Origin: Flavobacterium sp.
Lineage (GTDB): Bacteria; Bacteroidota; Bacteroidia; Flavobacteriales; Flavobacteriaceae
Reading direction: 5' to 3'
Assembly (NCBI RefSeq): GCF_025352015.1
Contig: NZ_JANXUG010000014.1
Span: 1 to 41,239, forward strand
Length of the DNA stretch: 41,239 nt
Positions 40,244-41,239 of this stretch are shown one piece after another. Under the pieces are notes generated by a model. That model was not told the origin of the DNA. It did no database searches and saw only the letters and a program-made list of their open reading frames with translations. A program made the position numbers and the translations under genes. The stretch's first letter is position 1. Every line of letters starts with the position of its first letter.

Positions 40244-41239
40244 AAGATACCATTTTAGCACAAATATCGGAATTAAATCAAGAAGAGAAATCTCGATTAT
40301 ATAAAATTATAGAAGGCTTTTTGTTTGATAATGAAATAGATATCACAAAAGAGCAAGACAAAGAAAAGGTTTCTATTGCCAATAATTGTCCACATTGTGA
40401 ATCAACAAGAACAAGAAAAAACGGTCATCAATATGGTGTTCAACGATTTGTTTGTAATGATTGTAAAAAGAATTTTCGTGTAAGTACAGGTTCTGTGACT
40501 GCTCATTTAAAGAAGAAAGAACTTTTAAAAGTTTATATTCCTAATATGTTGGCTGGATATAGCCTTGAAAAATGTGCAAAACTTACGGGAATTAGCAAAC
40601 AAACTTCTTTTGATTGGCGACATAAAATTCTATCGGCTTTAGGTAAATTTCAAAAAGAACAAATGCTCTCTGGAATCTGTGAAAGTGATGATGTTTTTAT
40701 AGAATTTTCAGAAAAAGGAAATCGAAATCTTGAACGTGAGTCACGAAAAAGAGGTACAAGTGTTTTTGTAGAAAAGAAAAGAGGCATCAATGATGATAAA
40801 GTTGCTATTCTAATTAGTTGTGATCGAAAAGGTAATAAACACCTACAAGTGGCCACAAGAGGCAGAATATCTGCCCAAGACATCAATAAAGTATTGAAAG
40901 ATAAATTAGACCCAAAAACGGTTTTATGTACAGATGGACACCGAAGTTTTGAGGCTTTTGCCAAAGAAAATAAACTCGAACATCAAACCATAAAAGTATC
41001 AGCAAAACAGTACAAAAAAGGAATATATCATGTGCAACATGTAAATCAGACAGCACAGGATTTAAAGAACTGGTTGAAAGATTTTAATGGTGTATCGACA
41101 AAATATTTACAAAATTATTTAAACTGGTATGCACTCAAATCGATAATAAATGAAAATCAAAGCCCAGTGAACAAAACAATAGCCTTAATAGCTACTTCTT
41201 TTACAGCTTGGTATGAATTTAAAGACATAATTAATTTAA
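40240..41239 (+). CDS. IS1595-family transposase (3' end beyond the window)
   Basis: 333 codons open to the window edge. An N-terminal zinc ribbon (Cys50-x2-Cys53 ... Cys72-x2-Cys75, in CPHC and CNDC) is followed by a helix-turn-helix (LEKCAKLTGISKQTSFDWRH, 109-128). The ISXO2-like DDE-type catalytic domain has Asp150/Asp151 in GICESDDVFIEF, Asp232 in VLCTDGHRSFEAF and HVQHVNQTAQDLKNWLKDF (264-282). This layout is typical of IS1595. The frame is intact as far as visible, so the element may be recent and active. It interrupts the lipoprotein gene at 39605. The right inverted repeat and target duplication are outside the window. Confidence 0.88.
   Translation, partial: MKDTILAQISELNQEEKSRLYKIIEGFLFDNEIDITKEQDKEKVSIANNCPHCESTRTRKNGHQYGVQRFVCNDCKKNFRVSTGSVTAHLKKKELLKVYIPNMLAGYSLEKCAKLTGISKQTSFDWRHKILSALGKFQKEQMLSGICESDDVFIEFSEKGNRNLERESRKRGTSVFVEKKRGINDDKVAILISCDRKGNKHLQVATRGRISAQDINKVLKDKLDPKTVLCTDGHRSFEAFAKENKLEHQTIKVSAKQYKKGIYHVQHVNQTAQDLKNWLKDFNGVSTKYLQNYLNWYALKSIINENQSPVNKTIALIATSFTAWYEFKDIINL

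Larger units (their letters stand above)
40185..41239 (+). mobile_element. IS1595-type insertion sequence (left part)
   Basis: Inferred from the transposase and from the point where the interrupted lipoprotein frame turns into unlikely protein. The left boundary lies somewhere near 40180-40210; the candidate terminal sequence GGCTTTAGTCTAAAG at 40202-40216 cannot be confirmed without the right end. Confidence 0.55.

Overview
The window looks like chromosomal DNA of a Flavobacterium-type member of the Bacteroidota. Pointers seen directly are the AT-rich sequence, at least seventeen exact Bacteroidetes -7 promoter boxes (TAnnTTTG) upstream of genes, almost no Shine-Dalgarno sequences, type IX secretion (T9SS) cargo proteins with C-terminal sorting domains, a T9SS Plug protein, a DUF5916 outer-membrane protein, an S46 dipeptidyl peptidase and a FolK-deoxynucleoside kinase fusion. 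No plasmid, phage or CRISPR features were seen. The species cannot be named from the sequence alone.

Layout. Bases 1-9.5 kb are housekeeping and surface genes: DUF5916 protein, gpmI, map, a methyltransferase, the T9SS Plug protein, apaG and pruA. Bases 9.5-12 kb hold two secreted T9SS cargo proteins, ending at a terminator shared with convergent rsmG. Bases 12.7-18.1 kb hold a fatty-acid desaturase, an aminotransferase, a pirin, a small membrane or secreted protein and fabD. Bases 18.1-18.6 kb are a gene graveyard with the wreck of a T9SS cargo gene. Bases 18.6-25 kb hold a small helical lipoprotein, a leftward sugar-nucleotide pair (DegT aminotransferase, galE), waaA, an S46 peptidase whose specificity residue points to DPP11, and a second small lipoprotein. 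Bases 25.1-25.5 kb carry tRNA-Leu(TAA) and tRNA-Gly(GCC) on the minus strand, with a 13-nt copy of the tRNA-Leu 5' end between them. Bases 25.6-35.9 kb hold mutS, a DUF1573 protein, a TrmH-family methyltransferase, folK-dNK, an AsmA-like protein, a DUF2797 protein and a GH3-family protein.

From about 35.9 kb to the end the character changes to accessory DNA. Three small promoterless-looking genes (an NTF2-like lipoprotein, an M24 metallopeptidase and a SnoaL-like protein) lie head to tail. They are separated by related long imperfect palindromes that begin within a few bases of each stop codon. This resembles an integron or gene-cassette array, but no integrase is in view and the repeats do not match canonical attC boxes. 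The left end of the array truncates a conserved gene. To the right is a large secreted-lipoprotein gene killed twice: by an in-frame TAA and by an IS1595-type insertion sequence whose transposase runs off the end of the window.

How the genes work together. The Plug protein serves the T9SS that exports the two intact cargo proteins here. GalE, the DegT aminotransferase and WaaA point to lipopolysaccharide or surface glycan synthesis. The S46 peptidase and PruA fit an amino-acid-consuming lifestyle, since DPP11 releases acidic dipeptides and PruA feeds proline into glutamate. FabD and the desaturase supply and modify membrane lipids.
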